DNA from: JBFWQM01 sp050249455
GTDB lineage: Bacteria; Pseudomonadota; Alphaproteobacteria; MPNO01; VGEU01
Direction of reading: 5' to 3'
Assembly (NCBI GenBank): GCA_050249455.1
Contig: JBFWQM010000289.1
Span: 1 to 6,005 of the forward strand
Length of the DNA: 6,005 bases
Notes under the pieces: model-generated
Database searches by the model: none
The model's input: the letters and a program-made list of their open reading frames with translations, nothing else
What the model was told of the DNA's origin: nothing
Shown: positions 5,236-6,005 of the stretch, one piece after another
Position numbering within the stretch: position 1 is the first letter of the stretch
Layout: each line of letters starts with the position of its first letter
Program-made: the position numbers and the translations under genes

Positions 5236-6005
5236 CTACTCCGCCGCCTGCCGCGCCGCGCCTTCCGCCGGCCACGGCCAGTAGGCCCAGGCGAGGCCGA
5301 CCTTGGCGTGGTGGGACTTGAAGTAGTCGACCACGGTGGCGGGGCGGCCGCAGGCGGCGGCGACGCTGATCCAGGCGCGGATCTCGCCGGTACCGCCGCG
5401 CAGGGTGTCGGAATCGAAAGTGAAAAGGTTTTTAAGCTCCTCCGGCTCGTTGTTCTCCAGCCGCTCCAGCACCCAGCGGTCGAGCGGCTCGTCGACCCAG
5501 CCGGCGCGCGGCCCGGCTGGGTCGTGCGACAGGCCGCCGGAGGCGTAGATCGCGACCCGCAGCTTGCTCTCGTTGAGGATGTCCCGCAGCGCGATCCCGA
5601 GATCGTAGCAGCGCGCCGCCGACGGCATCGGCGGGAAATACTCGTTCATGAAGATCGGCACGATCGGGATGTCGAATTTCGGGAACAGCCGCGGCGCCGG
5701 GTAGACCACGGCGTGGCTGACCCCGCGGTCCGGCCGGCCGAGCGGGCGCATGATCGCGTTGCTGGCGGGATCGAAGTTGCGCTTCACCAGACCCTTGAGG
5801 ATGTGCCGGGCGAGGTCCTGGTGGACCGGGATGTGGACCCGCGACTTTTCCGGCGCCTCGCCGACATAGGACGGCACGGTGGAGCCCCACACCGACTCGC
5901 CGATGAACACGCTGAACGCCGGCACGTTGGAGATGTCGAACATGTCGCCCTGGTCGTCGCCCAGGATGACCAGCGCGTCGGGCTTGAACGCCTCGAGCTC
6001 GCGGC
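5236..6005 (-). CDS. LigB-family (DODA-type) extradiol ring-cleavage dioxygenase, N-terminus missing
   Basis: Read from the right edge, 255 codons are visible before a TAG at 5236-5238. The frame is open to the edge, so the true start is outside the window; the Met at 5943 is internal because the preceding residues (ALVILGDDQGD) fit the family. Class III extradiol dioxygenases of the LigB fold open catecholic rings with Fe(II). Visible landmarks, numbered from the first full codon, are: LGDDQGDMF near 14-22; VPAFSVFIGE (27-36); the catalytic-His motif SGGLSH (155-160, His160); and GTGEIRAW (205-210 region), whose Glu207 fits the C-terminal metal-ligand Glu. The C-terminus ends LAWAYWPWP, a form seen in single-chain relatives of protocatechuate 4,5-dioxygenase beta. 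The usual metal ligand His of the YNDH-type motif appears as Gln here (GDDQ). The first metal ligand His would be in the missing N-terminus. Substrate is unknown; aromatic catabolism is likely given the hydrolase across the gap. Confidence 0.85.
   Translation of the reverse strand, partial: RELEAFKPDALVILGDDQGDMFDISNVPAFSVFIGESVWGSTVPSYVGEAPEKSRVHIPVHQDLARHILKGLVKRNFDPASNAIMRPLGRPDRGVSHAVVYPAPRLFPKFDIPIVPIFMNEYFPPMPSAARCYDLGIALRDILNESKLRVAIYASGGLSHDPAGPRAGWVDEPLDRWVLERLENNEPEELKNLFTFDSDTLRGGTGEIRAWISVAAACGRPATVVDYFKSHHAKVGLAWAYWPWPAEGAARQAAE

Noticed and set aside
4991..5275. 94-residue minus-strand open frame across the intergenic repeat
   Set aside because: Its translation is Gly/Arg low complexity derived from the inverted repeat and it overlaps the end of the dioxygenase gene.

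Overview
The window is about 6 kb of very GC-rich, densely coding DNA. It looks chromosomal and alphaproteobacterial, probably a Rhodospirillales-type or related soil/marine lineage. I base this on the codon use, the two-domain dCTP deaminase, the DUF6134 protein, and GC-rich palindromic intergenic repeats of a style common in that class. No tRNA, rRNA, CRISPR array, integrase or transposase is visible.

Layout, left to right. (1) The last 67 codons of a plus-strand SUMF1/EgtB/SenA-type protein (ergothioneine or selenoneine synthase-like) end one base before the stop codon of (2), a minus-strand secreted PQQ-dependent sugar (glucose/sorbosone-type) dehydrogenase. (3) An 84-bp divergent gap leads to a plus-strand two-gene unit: a double-domain dCTP deaminase, then an exported DUF6134 protein joined by an ATGA stop/start overlap. 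(4) A 241-bp intergenic region carries an elaborate 71-nt hairpin, an AT-rich patch and a weaker palindrome. (5) Next is a small exported protein with a Gly/Pro/Met-rich tract, an Asp6 run and a PepSY-like C-terminal module. (6) A promoter-like sequence precedes an alpha/beta hydrolase of the meta-cleavage hydrolase type. (7) A 290-bp convergent intergenic region holds a roughly 147-bp nested inverted repeat and a second perfect hairpin. (8) The window ends inside a minus-strand LigB-type extradiol ring-cleavage dioxygenase whose N-terminus is off the right edge.

Functional reading. The dioxygenase and the C-C-bond hydrolase could act one after the other in meta-cleavage of a catecholic compound, although they are convergent and so not in one operon. 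The dCTP deaminase supplies dUTP for dTTP synthesis. The sugar dehydrogenase and the PepSY-like protein act outside the cytoplasm. I found no defence system, mobile element or clearly new multi-gene system. The items most worth a second look are the structured intergenic elements, the apparently degenerate second half of the deaminase, the Met/Asp-rich exported protein, and the Gln at the usual iron-ligand position in the dioxygenase.
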